Source of the DNA: an uncultured Flavobacteriaceae bacterium | GTDB taxonomy: Bacteria > Bacteroidota > Bacteroidia > Flavobacteriales > Flavobacteriaceae | Reading direction: 5' to 3' | NCBI GenBank assembly: GCA_947501845.1 | Contig: CANMXP010000002.1 | Coordinates: 248,001 to 312,000, forward strand | DNA: 64,000 nt | Shown here: in pieces, positions 18,368 through 28,167 of the stretch | Position numbering within the stretch: position 1 is the stretch's first letter | Layout: the number at the start of each line of letters is the position of its first letter | Made by a program: the position numbers and the translations under genes | Notes under the pieces: generated by a model | Databases searched by the model: none | Told to the model about the DNA's origin: nothing | Seen by the model: only the letters and a program-made list of their open reading frames with translations

Positions 18368-19435
18368 TTAGTTAATTAGAGAGTTTTTGAATGCTTTCTG
18401 CTCTTTAATCCAAGCATCATATTCTTCTTGAGTTTCTACAACAATTTTCATTTGCATGTTGTAATGAGACTTACCACAAATTTTATTACATAATAATAAG
18501 TAATCAAATGTATATGGTTCTAAAGGCTCTTCTCCTTTAGCTAATAGCGGTTTACTATTTTCTACTCTAATATCATTAATTCTTTTAACTTTCTCTTGTA
18601 TTTGTGATGTTTCACGCATATCAGCTGTTGTAACTGTTGGTGTGAAACCAAATTGTGTAATCATGCCTGGCACACAGTTCATCTGTGCTCTAAAATGTGG
18701 CATATAAGCTGAATGTAATACATCTTGAGACCGCATTTTGAATAATACAGGTTTCCCAACTGGTAAATGCAATTCTGTAGTGATAACATCATCCTGAGCA
18801 TTAGGATCTGCTTCATCTAAACCTAAGATATTAGCACGATCGATATCAATTAAACGTACATTCGCTTTTCCTAAAGTGTTATCTGCTCCGCCATATCTGG
18901 CTTTCCAGTTAAATTGTTGTGCGTATAACTCTACTACTAAAGGATCATCACTCTCATCGACGCCCATAATATTAATCCATGTGTTCAACCCGTAAATAAT
19001 TAAACCAGCTAGAACGATTACAGGGATAATAGTCCAAATAGCTTCCAGTTTGTTATTATCTGCAAAGAATAAAGCTTTCCTTCCTTTTTCTCCTTTGTAT
19101 TTATAAGCAAAATAATGTAATAAGAACTGTGTAATGGTTTGTACTATAAAGATAATTACCATAGAGATAATCATCAAATTGTCAATAGTTGGACCATGTT
19201 CAGAAGCGGAATTTGACATTAATGGTAAATCACCCCATTTTACAAAACATACAATGGTTATTGCATAAATGAAAGCTAAAAAGCCCATCATTAAATATGC
19301 ATTCATTGTATTATCCTTATCGGTGGCAATTCCAGCGTTTTCGTTTTTAGCTTGTGCTAAATCGAAAATCTTTACCATTTGCCAAATGGCTACTAAAATA
19401 AATACTAAAACTATAATTGTTAATAAAGCAGTCAT
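18368..19435 (-). CDS. coxB: Cytochrome c oxidase subunit II
   Basis: This subunit carries the CuA centre that receives electrons from cytochrome c or directly from complex III. It has 355 residues: an N-terminal membrane segment, an additional hydrophobic hairpin (around residues 48-65 and 90-115, then 135-155), and a periplasmic cupredoxin domain. The CuA ligand motif CNKICGKSHYNM occupies about residues 316-327, with both cysteines, the histidine and the methionine present; the upstream histidine lies in LHSAYMPHFRAQ. No C-terminal heme domain is fused. It lies between actF and coxA with short gaps (28 and 27 bp). The order act-coxB-coxA suggests direct coupling of alternative complex III to this oxidase. 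Confidence 0.96.
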   Translation of the reverse strand: MTALLTIIVLVFILVAIWQMVKIFDLAQAKNENAGIATDKDNTMNAYLMMGFLAFIYAITIVCFVKWGDLPLMSNSASEHGPTIDNLMIISMVIIFIVQTITQFLLHYFAYKYKGEKGRKALFFADNNKLEAIWTIIPVIVLAGLIIYGLNTWINIMGVDESDDPLVVELYAQQFNWKARYGGADNTLGKANVRLIDIDRANILGLDEADPNAQDDVITTELHLPVGKPVLFKMRSQDVLHSAYMPHFRAQMNCVPGMITQFGFTPTVTTADMRETSQIQEKVKRINDIRVENSKPLLAKGEEPLEPYTFDYLLLCNKICGKSHYNMQMKIVVETQEEYDAWIKEQKAFKNSLIN

Positions 19436-19463
19436 TGTTATCGTTCTTCTTTATATATCTTAA

Positions 19464-20825
19464 TTAATAATGAAAATCTTCACTTTCTTTTCTAAAAGGA
19501 TATCCTTTTACTAGTAATGGTGCTTTAGTTAAAGCTGTAAATACTATAAATATGAATAAGCCTGCAAATAGCAATATTGAGCTTATTTCTGGAATTCCTA
19601 TAAACCATCTATCTCCAACAGTAGCTGGCATAATCATATTGAAAACATCAATATAATGACCTGCTAATATTACCAATCCTGCCATAACAACAAACCAAGG
19701 AATACGTTTGTAGTCGGCATTCATTAACATTAATATTGGGAACACAAAGTTCATAACTACCATGCCTAAGAATGGTAATTTATAATCTTGGAAACGTGTT
19801 ACAAAATAGGTTACCTCTTCTGGTATGTTAGAGTACCAAATTAGCATAAATTGAGAGAACCATAAGTACGTCCAGAAAATACTAAATGCAAACATGAATT
19901 TCGCAACATCATGTAAATGATTCTCGTTTACAAATTCTAACTGTCCTTTAGATTTCAAATATAAAGTGATTAATGCTAATACTGTTATACCACTTACAAA
20001 CATACTTGCAAATACATACCATCCAAATAATGTAGAGAACCAGTGCGGATCTACACTCATAATCCAATCCCAAGACATCATAGACTCTGTATAAATAAAG
20101 AATACTAAAAATCCTGCTGCGATACGGAATGATTTTTTAAAGTTACTTTTATCTTCTGCTGTATCTTGAGCAATTGAAAACTTACGTGCAAAATGACGGT
20201 ATAAACTCCATCCAGCAATAAAGATTAAACCACGGATAATAAAACCTGTTTTATTTAACCAACCAGCCTTACCTGCTACCAGTTTATCAAAATGTTCGCT
20301 TTCTGGGTTTACCATGTCTGGATTCATCCATACAAATAAATGATCACCTGCAAAAACGGCAATCGCTAATACGATTAAAGCACCTGGTAATAAATAAGCG
20401 GTCATTCCTTCCATAACTCTAAAAAGTACTGGAGACCAACCTGCTTGTGAAGCAATTTGAATTGCATAAAATGCCAATATACCTAAAGCAATCATCATAA
20501 AGAAAAAAGCTGCAACGTATAACGCAGACCAAGGTCTGTTATGTATTTGATGCATAACATGTTCTACGTGTTCTTTATGTGCATCTTCTCCATGATGCCC
20601 TTCGTCACCATGAATTTTATCTCCGTGCGAATCGGTTGCATGGGTATCAGCCACAGCATGACTTGCCGCTTCTCCATGTCCACCATGATGTGCTTCTTCT
20701 TCAAGTAAGTGCTCAACTTCTTCAAAAGTTTTATGAGATGTTGCAAAACCAATTCCTACACCCACTACTCCTAATACCATTAGAATGATAGAAAATACCT
20801 TTAATCTATTTGAAAATGTATACAT
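19464..20825 (-). CDS. actF: Alternative complex III subunit ActF (quinol:cytochrome c oxidoreductase membrane subunit)
   Basis: A 453-residue polytopic membrane protein with about ten hydrophobic segments, related to but shorter than the NrfD-type subunit ActC. An unusual His-rich, acidic stretch (about residues 40-95, with many His, Glu and Asp) follows the first membrane helix and would lie in a loop; it might bind metal. In characterised complexes ActF is one of two large membrane subunits and helps form the quinol-side or proton-conducting part. It lies between actE (22 bp) and coxB (28 bp). The assignment rests on operon order and on shared motifs such as WDWIMSVDPHWFSTLFGWY. Confidence 0.9.
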   Translation of the reverse strand: MYTFSNRLKVFSIILMVLGVVGVGIGFATSHKTFEEVEHLLEEEAHHGGHGEAASHAVADTHATDSHGDKIHGDEGHHGEDAHKEHVEHVMHQIHNRPWSALYVAAFFFMMIALGILAFYAIQIASQAGWSPVLFRVMEGMTAYLLPGALIVLAIAVFAGDHLFVWMNPDMVNPESEHFDKLVAGKAGWLNKTGFIIRGLIFIAGWSLYRHFARKFSIAQDTAEDKSNFKKSFRIAAGFLVFFIYTESMMSWDWIMSVDPHWFSTLFGWYVFASMFVSGITVLALITLYLKSKGQLEFVNENHLHDVAKFMFAFSIFWTYLWFSQFMLIWYSNIPEEVTYFVTRFQDYKLPFLGMVVMNFVFPILMLMNADYKRIPWFVVMAGLVILAGHYIDVFNMIMPATVGDRWFIGIPEISSILLFAGLFIFIVFTALTKAPLLVKGYPFRKESEDFHY

Positions 20826-20847
20826 ATCTATAATAATCTTATCAATC

Positions 20848-21399
20848 TTACTTTTCTAAATCTGATTTTAACTTCAACACGTATGAAACGACTTGCCAAC
20901 GTTCTTCTTCCTTCAATTGGTTTGCATAAGAACCCATCGCATTCTTACCATAATAAATAGTGTGGTAAATACTTCCTGCTGTTATGGCTCTTCCCGCATC
21001 ATCGTAACTTGGAATACCAAGTATTTTTTCTCGCTTTACAAGTTTTCCTTGTCCGTTCCCTTTATTACCATGACAAATACCGCAGTAAATATCGTATAAT
21101 GCTTTTCCTCTATCTAAATCCACTTTAGTAGAGTCTATTGGACTTATTAATGTTTCCTTAGCTAATTCGTAACCCTCAGTTGTGTTTTCAATATCAAAAG
21201 GCACATAACCTCTTGGAATAGATCCTTCAGCTGGTAATTGTGCTTCGACACCATTAGGAAACGCTGCTTCTCCATAAGTTTCATATCCTGCAGATTCATA
21301 CATATTAGGCATGAATTGATAGTTTGGAGCTGTATCTTTTTTACATGATACTGCTACTAAAACCGTTGCTACTACTAATATTTTAATTAAGCTTTTCAT
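20848..21399 (-). CDS. actE: Alternative complex III monoheme cytochrome c subunit ActE (lipoprotein)
   Basis: A 183-residue periplasmic cytochrome c. The N-terminus is a lipoprotein signal with the putative lipid-attachment Cys at residue 19 (VAVSCKK). A single heme-binding motif CGICHGNKG lies at about 106-114, and the likely methionine ligand is in NAMGSYANQL near the C-terminus, as in class I cytochromes c. In alternative complex III this subunit is membrane-attached and passes electrons toward the terminal oxidase. It lies 9 bp after actD and 22 bp before actF. Confidence 0.93.
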   Translation of the reverse strand: MKSLIKILVVATVLVAVSCKKDTAPNYQFMPNMYESAGYETYGEAAFPNGVEAQLPAEGSIPRGYVPFDIENTTEGYELAKETLISPIDSTKVDLDRGKALYDIYCGICHGNKGNGQGKLVKREKILGIPSYDDAGRAITAGSIYHTIYYGKNAMGSYANQLKEEERWQVVSYVLKLKSDLEK

Positions 21400-21407
21400 A
21401 TTTATTA

Positions 21408-21938
21408 TTAATGGGCTTTATCAACTAAATTAACTTCAACTGCTCCAGTTTCTTTAAGCAAGTTTTCTAATTCATTTTCATTTCCATGAACGGCTATTTC
21501 CATTAAGAAATGGTCGTCTGTTGTTCTAGGGTCTGGATTTTCGGCGTTTTTAAATGGCCACATTCTACTACGTAAGTAAAATGTTATTACCATTAAATGC
21601 GCTGCAAAAAATACCGTTAACTCAAACATAATTGGCACAAAGGCTGGCATGTTTTCTATATAACTAAAACTTGGTTTACCTCCAATGTTTTGAGGCCAAT
21701 CTTCAATCATAATGAAATTCATCATTGTGATGGCCACTGTTAACCCAACCAACCCATACATAAATGCTGTAATAGCAATACGTGTAGGCGCTAATCCCAT
21801 AGCTTTATCTAGTCCGTGAACTGGAAATGGTGTATATATTTCTTCTATATGATGTCTTTCAGCCTTAACTTTTTTAACAGCCGACATTAATACATCATCA
21901 TCCGTATAAATAGCGTGAATTACTTTTGAAGCTTCCAT
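21408..21938 (-). CDS. actD: Alternative complex III subunit ActD (DUF3341)
   Basis: A 176-residue DUF3341 protein with two membrane helices (about residues 55-80 and 95-120). The family motifs HHIEEIYTPFPVHGLDKAMGL near the N-terminus and GGKPSFSYIENMPAFVPI between the helices are clear. In resolved complexes ActD packs against the large membrane subunits; it binds no cofactor. It lies 6 bp after actC and 9 bp before actE. Confidence 0.95.
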   Translation of the reverse strand: MEASKVIHAIYTDDDVLMSAVKKVKAERHHIEEIYTPFPVHGLDKAMGLAPTRIAITAFMYGLVGLTVAITMMNFIMIEDWPQNIGGKPSFSYIENMPAFVPIMFELTVFFAAHLMVITFYLRSRMWPFKNAENPDPRTTDDHFLMEIAVHGNENELENLLKETGAVEVNLVDKAH

Positions 21939-21944
21939 ATGATG

Positions 21945-23423
21945 CTACTCGTTATTTTTTGTTTGTTCTTCTGAATCTCCTTCTGTAGCAGTTTTTGGTC
22001 CAGAAGTTCTCTCATCTGTTCCCGTTCCTACTAAACTATCTCCTCTTTCTCTGATTTTCTTATAACGCTCTCCAGAAGATTTTAAAATCGTCTTAACCTC
22101 CGCCTGTGCAATTACAGGGAATGTTCTAGAGTATAATAAGAATAGTACAAAGAAGAATCCTATCGTTCCTATAAATATTCCTATATCTACGAATGTTGGT
22201 GAGAACATCGTCCATGAAGATGGTAAATAATCTCTGTGTAACGATGTTACAATAATTACAAAACGTTCAAACCACATTCCTATGTTTACCACAATAGAGA
22301 TGAAGAAAGAGAACATAATACTTGTTCTTAGTTTTTTAAACCACATGAATTGTGGAGAGAATACATTACAAGTCATCATTGCCCAATATGCCCACCAGTA
22401 AGGTCCTGTTGCTCTATTTAAGAATGCATATTGTTCGTATTCTACACCAGAATACCAAGCTATAAATAACTCTGTAATATAAGCCACACCTACTATAGAA
22501 CCAGTAATCATAATAACTATGTTCATTAATTCGATGTGCTGTACTGTTATATAATCTTCAAGGTTACACACTTTTCTCATAATAATAAGAAGTGTATTTA
22601 CCATAGCAAATCCTGAGAATACTGCACCTGCAACGAAGTAAGGCGGGAAAATTGTAGTATGCCAACCTGGAATTACCGATGTTGCAAAGTCAAACGATAC
22701 TATGGTATGTACAGAAAGTACTAATGGTGTTGCTAAACCAGCAAGTACCAGGGATACTTCTTCAAAACGTTGCCAATCTTTAGCACGACCAGACCATCCG
22801 AAACTTAATAAAGAATATATTTTCTTTTGGAAAGGTTTAATAGCTCTATCACGTAACATAGCAAAATCTGGTAATAAACCTGTCCACCAGAATACTAACG
22901 ATACAGATAAATATGTAGATATTGCAAATACATCCCAAAGTAGTGGTGAGTTAAAGTTTACCCAAAGTGATCCAAATTGATTTGGAATTGGTAATACCCA
23001 GTATCCTAACCATGGACGACCCATATGTATAATTGGGAACAAACCTGCTTGTACAACAGAGAAGATGGTCATTGCTTCTGCAGAACGGTTAATTGCCATT
23101 CTCCATTTCTGACGGAATAATAATAGTACGGCAGAAATAAGTGTTCCTGCATGACCAATACCAACCCACCAAACGAAGTTAGTAATATCCCAAGCCCAAC
23201 CTACGGTCTTGTTTAAACCCCAGGTTCCAATACCTGTTGATATCGTATAAATAATACATCCAATTCCCCAAAGAAAAGCTACAAGTGAAATGCCAAAAAC
23301 TATCCACCATTGTTTATTTGCTTTTCCCTCTACAGGTTTTGCCACATCTACAGTAACATCGTGATATGATTTTTCGCCTGTAACTAAAGGTCTTCTAATA
23401 GGTGCTTCGTAATGAGACGCCAT
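21945..23423 (-). CDS. actC: Alternative complex III NrfD-like membrane subunit ActC
   Basis: A 492-residue polysulfide reductase NrfD family protein with ten or so membrane helices and a charged C-terminal tail of about 45 residues. Typical segments include WWVGIGHAGTLISAVLLLFRQ, PLLWDVFAIS and YLPSSWTMFSPTFVDIG. In alternative complex III this subunit is expected to form the quinol-binding site beside the iron-sulfur protein ActB. It lies 28 bp after actB and 6 bp before actD. Confidence 0.96.
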   Translation of the reverse strand: MASHYEAPIRRPLVTGEKSYHDVTVDVAKPVEGKANKQWWIVFGISLVAFLWGIGCIIYTISTGIGTWGLNKTVGWAWDITNFVWWVGIGHAGTLISAVLLLFRQKWRMAINRSAEAMTIFSVVQAGLFPIIHMGRPWLGYWVLPIPNQFGSLWVNFNSPLLWDVFAISTYLSVSLVFWWTGLLPDFAMLRDRAIKPFQKKIYSLLSFGWSGRAKDWQRFEEVSLVLAGLATPLVLSVHTIVSFDFATSVIPGWHTTIFPPYFVAGAVFSGFAMVNTLLIIMRKVCNLEDYITVQHIELMNIVIMITGSIVGVAYITELFIAWYSGVEYEQYAFLNRATGPYWWAYWAMMTCNVFSPQFMWFKKLRTSIMFSFFISIVVNIGMWFERFVIIVTSLHRDYLPSSWTMFSPTFVDIGIFIGTIGFFFVLFLLYSRTFPVIAQAEVKTILKSSGERYKKIRERGDSLVGTGTDERTSGPKTATEGDSEEQTKNNE

Positions 23424-23451
23424 AATTATATAATTGATTCTTTAATTAGAT

Positions 23452-26400
23452 TTATGCTTCTGTTGTATTTCTCACTTTAGTTTGATACTGTACATTAGGT
23501 TTTGTTCCTACATGCTCTAACAAGTGATACATACGGTTATCTTCTTTAAGTTTTGCAACTTTACTTTGTTTATCATTGATGTCTCCAAAAGTCATGGCAC
23601 CACTGCTACAAGCTGCAGAACATGCTGTTTGGAATTCGCCATCTTTAATTTCGCGTCCGTCACGTTTTGCATCAAGAATTGTTTTTTGTGTCATTTGAAT
23701 ACACATAGAACATTTCTCCATAACACCTCTAGAACGTACTACAACATCTGGATTTAATACCATACGTCCAAGATCATCATTCATATGATAATCGAACTCA
23801 TCATTTCCATTGTATAAGAACCAGTTGAAACGACGTACTTTATAAGGACAGTTGTTTGCACAATATCTAGTACCTACACAACGGTTATATGCCATATGGT
23901 TTTGACCTTGACGACCATGTGATGTTGCAGCCACAGGACATACAGTTTCACAAGGTGCATGGTTACAATGTTGGCACATAACGGGTTGGAATGCTACTTG
24001 AGGATTCTCTGAAGCATTTTCCATTTCACCAAACTCACTTAAAGAACTTCCTAATCCAGATATATTATCTTTTTTAGTATTATCGCCTTCAAATGATGTT
24101 TCAGATGAATAATATCTATCGATACGTAACCAATGCATATCACGGCTACGACGCACTTCGGTTTTACCAACTACTGGTACATTATTTTCTGCATGACATG
24201 CTATCACACAAGCACCACATCCTGTACAGGCATTTAAATCGATTGACAAGTTGAAATGGTGACCGATTGAACGATCAAATTCATCCCATAAATCAACCTC
24301 TGGTGATGTTACGGGAGTTTCTTCATGATTTAAAGATACTACTGGAATAGCATTCCAATATTTTTTATCTTTAGTATTGAATATCTCTAAAGTGGTCTCT
24401 TTAACAATATCACCACGTCCCATCAATGTGTTGTGTAATTGTACACAAGCAAACTCATGTTCACCTCCAACAGCCTCAATAGTAACATTTTGTACATTGT
24501 TAAAACCTTGATACAATGCATAGGCATTAACACCTGTTTGCATTTCTGTCTTTAAGCCTAACGTTTTACCATATCCAAGCGCTAATCCAACAGAACCTTT
24601 TGCTTGTCCTGGTTGAATAATAACTGGAGCTGTAACTGATACACCATTAACAGTAACTTTAGCATAACTGCCATTTAATGCACCGTTAGCTACATTTTTA
24701 TTAGTAAGGCCTAAAGCAGCTGCATCCGCTTTAGATACTGTTAAATAGTTATCCCAAGATGTTCTTGTAATCGGATCTGGGAATTCTTGTAACCATGGGT
24801 TATTGGCTTGTTGCCCATCTCCCATACCTACTTTGGTATATAACGTTAATTCTAATCCTTTGTTTTTTGCAGACGCGACAAGTGCCTGAGCTGCATTTCC
24901 AGAAGGTGTTGCTTCTGTAGCAGATTCTTCTGAATCATCTGAGCTTTCTACAGTTGTTTCTTCTACTTCTGTAGCAATGGCTCCAACATAAACACCATCG
25001 TGCAATGCCTGATTAAAAGAGCTTCCTCCTAATATATTAGTTCCCCAAGCGTCTTTAATATAATCATGGTAAGAAACATCATTTCCTGTCCATTTTAATA
25101 AAGCTTCTTGAAATTGTCTTGTATCGAATAAAGGACGAATAGTCGGTTGTGTTAACGCATAATGTCCTTTTTTAAGTTCTACATCTCCCCAAGACTCTAA
25201 GTAATGAGGCGCCGCTGCAAGATATTCAACTTGAGATGATGTTTCATCAGCCTTCATTGAAAATGCAATGGATAATTGTGTTTTCTTTAAACCTTCTTCA
25301 AATTCTGAAGCATTCGGCAAAGTATATATTGGATTCACCCCACTCATGATCATGGCTCCAACTTTACCTGCTTTCATATCAGCAATTAACCCAGTAACAG
25401 CCTTATCATTCCCTTGTCTGGTTTTAACAGGTGTTTTAGGGTCGAATGCTTTACTCGTTAAGTATTCATTTATTTCTAAAGCAACGGTTTGTGCATTTAC
25501 ATCTTGAACACCTGTAACTACAACACCATTACCTCTAGCTTTTTTAAGTTGAGAAGCGGCACTTTTAACAGCTGCTTCAACCTGTTCTGAAAGTCCATTT
25601 ACCGATACATTATTACCAGTAACCAGACTATATAATTTAGCTAATACTAATTTTTGTTCTGTTGGTGTTAGTGGTACACGTTTATCGGCATTTGCACCAG
25701 TTAAAGACATATTAGACTCAAACTGTACATGACGCGACATTTTACCGTGATCTGGCACTCTATTTTTAGCATATCCAGAATCGAAACCACCGCCTTGCCA
25801 ATCTCCTAAGAAATCAGCTCCAACAGATACAATAGTCATCGCTTTAGAGAAATCGTAATTTGCTAATCCGCGTTCCCCATATTTAGCTTGGTAAGCATCT
25901 AGCGCAGTAGATTCTGAAACAGCATCATAAACTACATGACGAACATTACCATATTTTTCTTTGAATTCTGAAATTAACTTGCTAGTAGATGGACTTGCAA
26001 ATGTTTGTGTTAACAATACAATATCCTTGTTTGCAGCAGCTATATTTGTTAATTTCTCAGATGTTTCAGTATCAAATGCACTCCAAGAAATAGAATCGCC
26101 TGCTTTCTTAGGACCTTGAACTCTTAAACTATCGTACAAACCTAAAACCGAAGCATTCACTCTAGCGTTAGCACTACCATTGGTAGCTGCCATAGTGTTG
26201 TTTTCAATTTTAATTGGACGACCTTCTCTGGTTTTTACCAAAACACTCGCAAAATCAAACCCATCTGCAACAGTAGTTGCATAATAGTTAGCAACACCAG
26301 GAATAATTTCTGTTGGTTGCACTACATAAGGAATAGATTTTTTAACAGGACCTTCACAAGCCGCTAACGACGCAGCCGCTGTACTAAAACCTACATATTT

Positions 26401-26568
26401 TAAGAAATCGCGACGCGTTGTAGATGTTTCTTCTAATGTTTCTTTATCACCTAAAAATTCATCAGTAGGAATTTCTTCTACAAACTCGTTTTGTTTTAGC
26501 GTCTCAACAATAGAGCTATTCTCGTTTAGCTCTTCAACACTTTTCCAGTATTTCTTGTTTGATGACAT
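23452..26568 (-). CDS. actB: Alternative complex III iron-sulfur / molybdopterin-oxidoreductase-like subunit ActB
   Basis: A 1038-residue fusion. Its N-terminus carries a variant twin-arginine signal, TTRRDFLKYVGFSTAAASLAAC at about residues 50-71, with the Cys available for lipidation. Residues of about 75-740 resemble a molybdopterin oxidoreductase but show no molybdenum ligand loop that I can recognise, consistent with known ActB proteins that lack Mo. The C-terminal ferredoxin-like part has four cysteine clusters (CTGCGACVIAC, CQHCNHAPCETVCP, CVGTRYCANNCP, and CSMCIQ with a later CSAAC). It accepts electrons from quinol at ActC and passes them to the heme subunits. It follows actA after an 86-bp gap that contains a REP-like repeat. 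An insertion rich in Glu/Ser (VEETTVESSDDSEES) near residue 535 looks like a flexible linker. Confidence 0.95.
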   Translation of the reverse strand: MSSNKKYWKSVEELNENSSIVETLKQNEFVEEIPTDEFLGDKETLEETSTTRRDFLKYVGFSTAAASLAACEGPVKKSIPYVVQPTEIIPGVANYYATTVADGFDFASVLVKTREGRPIKIENNTMAATNGSANARVNASVLGLYDSLRVQGPKKAGDSISWSAFDTETSEKLTNIAAANKDIVLLTQTFASPSTSKLISEFKEKYGNVRHVVYDAVSESTALDAYQAKYGERGLANYDFSKAMTIVSVGADFLGDWQGGGFDSGYAKNRVPDHGKMSRHVQFESNMSLTGANADKRVPLTPTEQKLVLAKLYSLVTGNNVSVNGLSEQVEAAVKSAASQLKKARGNGVVVTGVQDVNAQTVALEINEYLTSKAFDPKTPVKTRQGNDKAVTGLIADMKAGKVGAMIMSGVNPIYTLPNASEFEEGLKKTQLSIAFSMKADETSSQVEYLAAAPHYLESWGDVELKKGHYALTQPTIRPLFDTRQFQEALLKWTGNDVSYHDYIKDAWGTNILGGSSFNQALHDGVYVGAIATEVEETTVESSDDSEESATEATPSGNAAQALVASAKNKGLELTLYTKVGMGDGQQANNPWLQEFPDPITRTSWDNYLTVSKADAAALGLTNKNVANGALNGSYAKVTVNGVSVTAPVIIQPGQAKGSVGLALGYGKTLGLKTEMQTGVNAYALYQGFNNVQNVTIEAVGGEHEFACVQLHNTLMGRGDIVKETTLEIFNTKDKKYWNAIPVVSLNHEETPVTSPEVDLWDEFDRSIGHHFNLSIDLNACTGCGACVIACHAENNVPVVGKTEVRRSRDMHWLRIDRYYSSETSFEGDNTKKDNISGLGSSLSEFGEMENASENPQVAFQPVMCQHCNHAPCETVCPVAATSHGRQGQNHMAYNRCVGTRYCANNCPYKVRRFNWFLYNGNDEFDYHMNDDLGRMVLNPDVVVRSRGVMEKCSMCIQMTQKTILDAKRDGREIKDGEFQTACSAACSSGAMTFGDINDKQSKVAKLKEDNRMYHLLEHVGTKPNVQYQTKVRNTTEA

Positions 26569-26618
26569 ATTATATAATTGAATTACTTCTTATTATTTAT
26601 TGTTTCACTTTCCATAAG

Positions 26619-26648
26619 CACTTCGACTGCGCGCTCAGTGTGACATTT
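26619..26648 (+). repeat. REP-like repeat between actA and actB
   Basis: A single copy of the REP-like element (CACTTCGACTGCGCGCTCAG followed by TGTGAC) occupies the only sizeable gap inside the act-cox operon. It has an extra GC relative to the common core, making GCGCGC. It may affect mRNA stability between the actA and actB segments. Confidence 0.65.
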
Positions 26649-26654
26649 AATTGT

Positions 26655-27953
26655 TTAGTAATGACACTTACCACATTCCAGTCCACCCATTTGAGCAGCT
26701 GTTAAATTATCTACACCATACTTTTTAGATAACTCTTCATGTATTTTAGTGTAGTAGGCATTGTCTTTTACATTCACATTTGTTGTTCTATGACATTCAA
26801 TACACCAACCCATAGTTAATGGTGCATGTTGATACATCACTTCCATTTCTTCAACAGGACCATGACATGTTTGACACTCAACTCCTGCAACAGAAACGTG
26901 CTGTGAGTGATTAAAATAAACAAAATCTGGCAGATTATGAATACGCACCCATTTTACTGGCTGTGAATCTCCTGTATATTTTTGCTCGGCATCATCCCAT
27001 CCAGCAGCAGCATATAATTTCTTGATCTCTTCATTATAGTCTACACCTATTTTCTTTCCTTCCGCTAAAGTTTCTGGAGCCACCTCATAAATAGATTTAT
27101 GACAATTCATACATACATTCAACGAAGGTATCCCTGATGTTTTACTTACTCTTGCAGAAGAGTGACAGTATTTACAATCAATTCCGTTATCACCTGCATG
27201 AATTCTATGCGAATAATGTATTGGCTGTACAGGTTCATACCCTTGATCTACACCAATTTGCATTAAATATCCAAACACGAAATACGCACTGGTTAACAAA
27301 AAGAATATAGCCGTTACTAACATTAAGAATTGATTCTTAACAAAAACCTTCCACAGCGGAGTTCTTTGAGTTGCTTCTGGCAATTCAATATTTTGTGCTA
27401 CTGCGAAACGACGCAATGTTTTATTTACTACATATAAGCCAGCTGCCAATAATATGAATAAGATGGCCAAAGCCCCTAAAATAAGTTCGTTTGAAATACC
27501 TCCTGAGTTAGACGCTGATGTTCCAGATTCGGTAGGAACCTCAGTAACAACTGGCGCAGCTTTCTCTTCTGCAGTATATGCAAGAATATTGTTTAAATCA
27601 TCATCAGACAATTGTGGAAATGCCGTCATAGCCGCACCACTAAACTCATTGTAAATCTTGTTTGCATAAGCGTCTCCAGATTTAATAACACCTGCACTAT
27701 TACGTATCCAAGCATAAATCCAATCTCTATCCAAACCTTGATCATCAGACAAACGTTGCTCTACTTTGCGCAACGAAGGCCCCGTCATTTTTTTATCTAA
27801 TTGATGACAAGCAGCACAATTGGCATTAAATAAAGCTTTTCCTTTTGCTGGATCTCCCTCCTGAGCAGAAAGAGAGGTTGTAAACGTTAATAAAATAATT
27901 AAGCCTAAACTAAGAATGTTTTTCCCTAATTTACGGTGAATCACCTTTTCCAT
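26655..27953 (-). CDS. actA: Alternative complex III multiheme cytochrome c subunit ActA, with fused N-terminal monoheme domain
   Basis: A 432-residue protein if started at the ATG at 27951-27953; an upstream in-frame GTG at 28019 would add 22 residues before the signal peptide and is less likely. After the signal peptide (ending LSAQ) comes a class I cytochrome domain with CAACH, followed by two membrane helices (about residues 155-178 and 205-230). The periplasmic part has five further CXXCH motifs: CKYCH, CMNCH, CQTCH, CIECH and CGKCH. Six heme sites in total exceed the pentaheme ActA of Rhodothermus by one fused domain, an arrangement common in Bacteroidota. It is first in the operon, behind a TACTTTTG promoter box. 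Confidence 0.93.
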   Translation of the reverse strand: MEKVIHRKLGKNILSLGLIILLTFTTSLSAQEGDPAKGKALFNANCAACHQLDKKMTGPSLRKVEQRLSDDQGLDRDWIYAWIRNSAGVIKSGDAYANKIYNEFSGAAMTAFPQLSDDDLNNILAYTAEEKAAPVVTEVPTESGTSASNSGGISNELILGALAILFILLAAGLYVVNKTLRRFAVAQNIELPEATQRTPLWKVFVKNQFLMLVTAIFFLLTSAYFVFGYLMQIGVDQGYEPVQPIHYSHRIHAGDNGIDCKYCHSSARVSKTSGIPSLNVCMNCHKSIYEVAPETLAEGKKIGVDYNEEIKKLYAAAGWDDAEQKYTGDSQPVKWVRIHNLPDFVYFNHSQHVSVAGVECQTCHGPVEEMEVMYQHAPLTMGWCIECHRTTNVNVKDNAYYTKIHEELSKKYGVDNLTAAQMGGLECGKCHY

Positions 27954-28036
27954 ATTGTTAGTTAAATTAACTTCTAAACTTTGGTATGATTTTTTCTTAT
28001 AATATGTAGAAAAAAGCACAGCTGTAAAATCTCAGG

Positions 28037-28063
28037 CAAAAGTAATACTTAAAGTCGATTTTA
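28037..28063 (-). promoter_or_regulatory. Putative promoter of the act-cox operon
   Basis: On the minus strand TACTTTTG (28037-28044) matches the Bacteroidota -7 consensus TAnnTTTG. It lies about 85 bp upstream of the actA ATG. The -33 region 19 bp further up reads TTTC rather than TTTG. The call is based on consensus only. Confidence 0.4.
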
Positions 28064-28167
28064 GAAATGTTACAGAACTGTTATTAGTAATTTAGAGACA
28101 TTCTAAATAATAAAAAGACCCACAATTAAGTTTATATCATATACATTTGTATAAATATATTTTGAAC

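Noticed and set aside
23452-26568. Active molybdenum enzyme (formate dehydrogenase-type)
   Set aside because: Operon context and cluster layout match ActB of alternative complex III, and I see no Cys/SeCys/Ser molybdenum-ligand motif.
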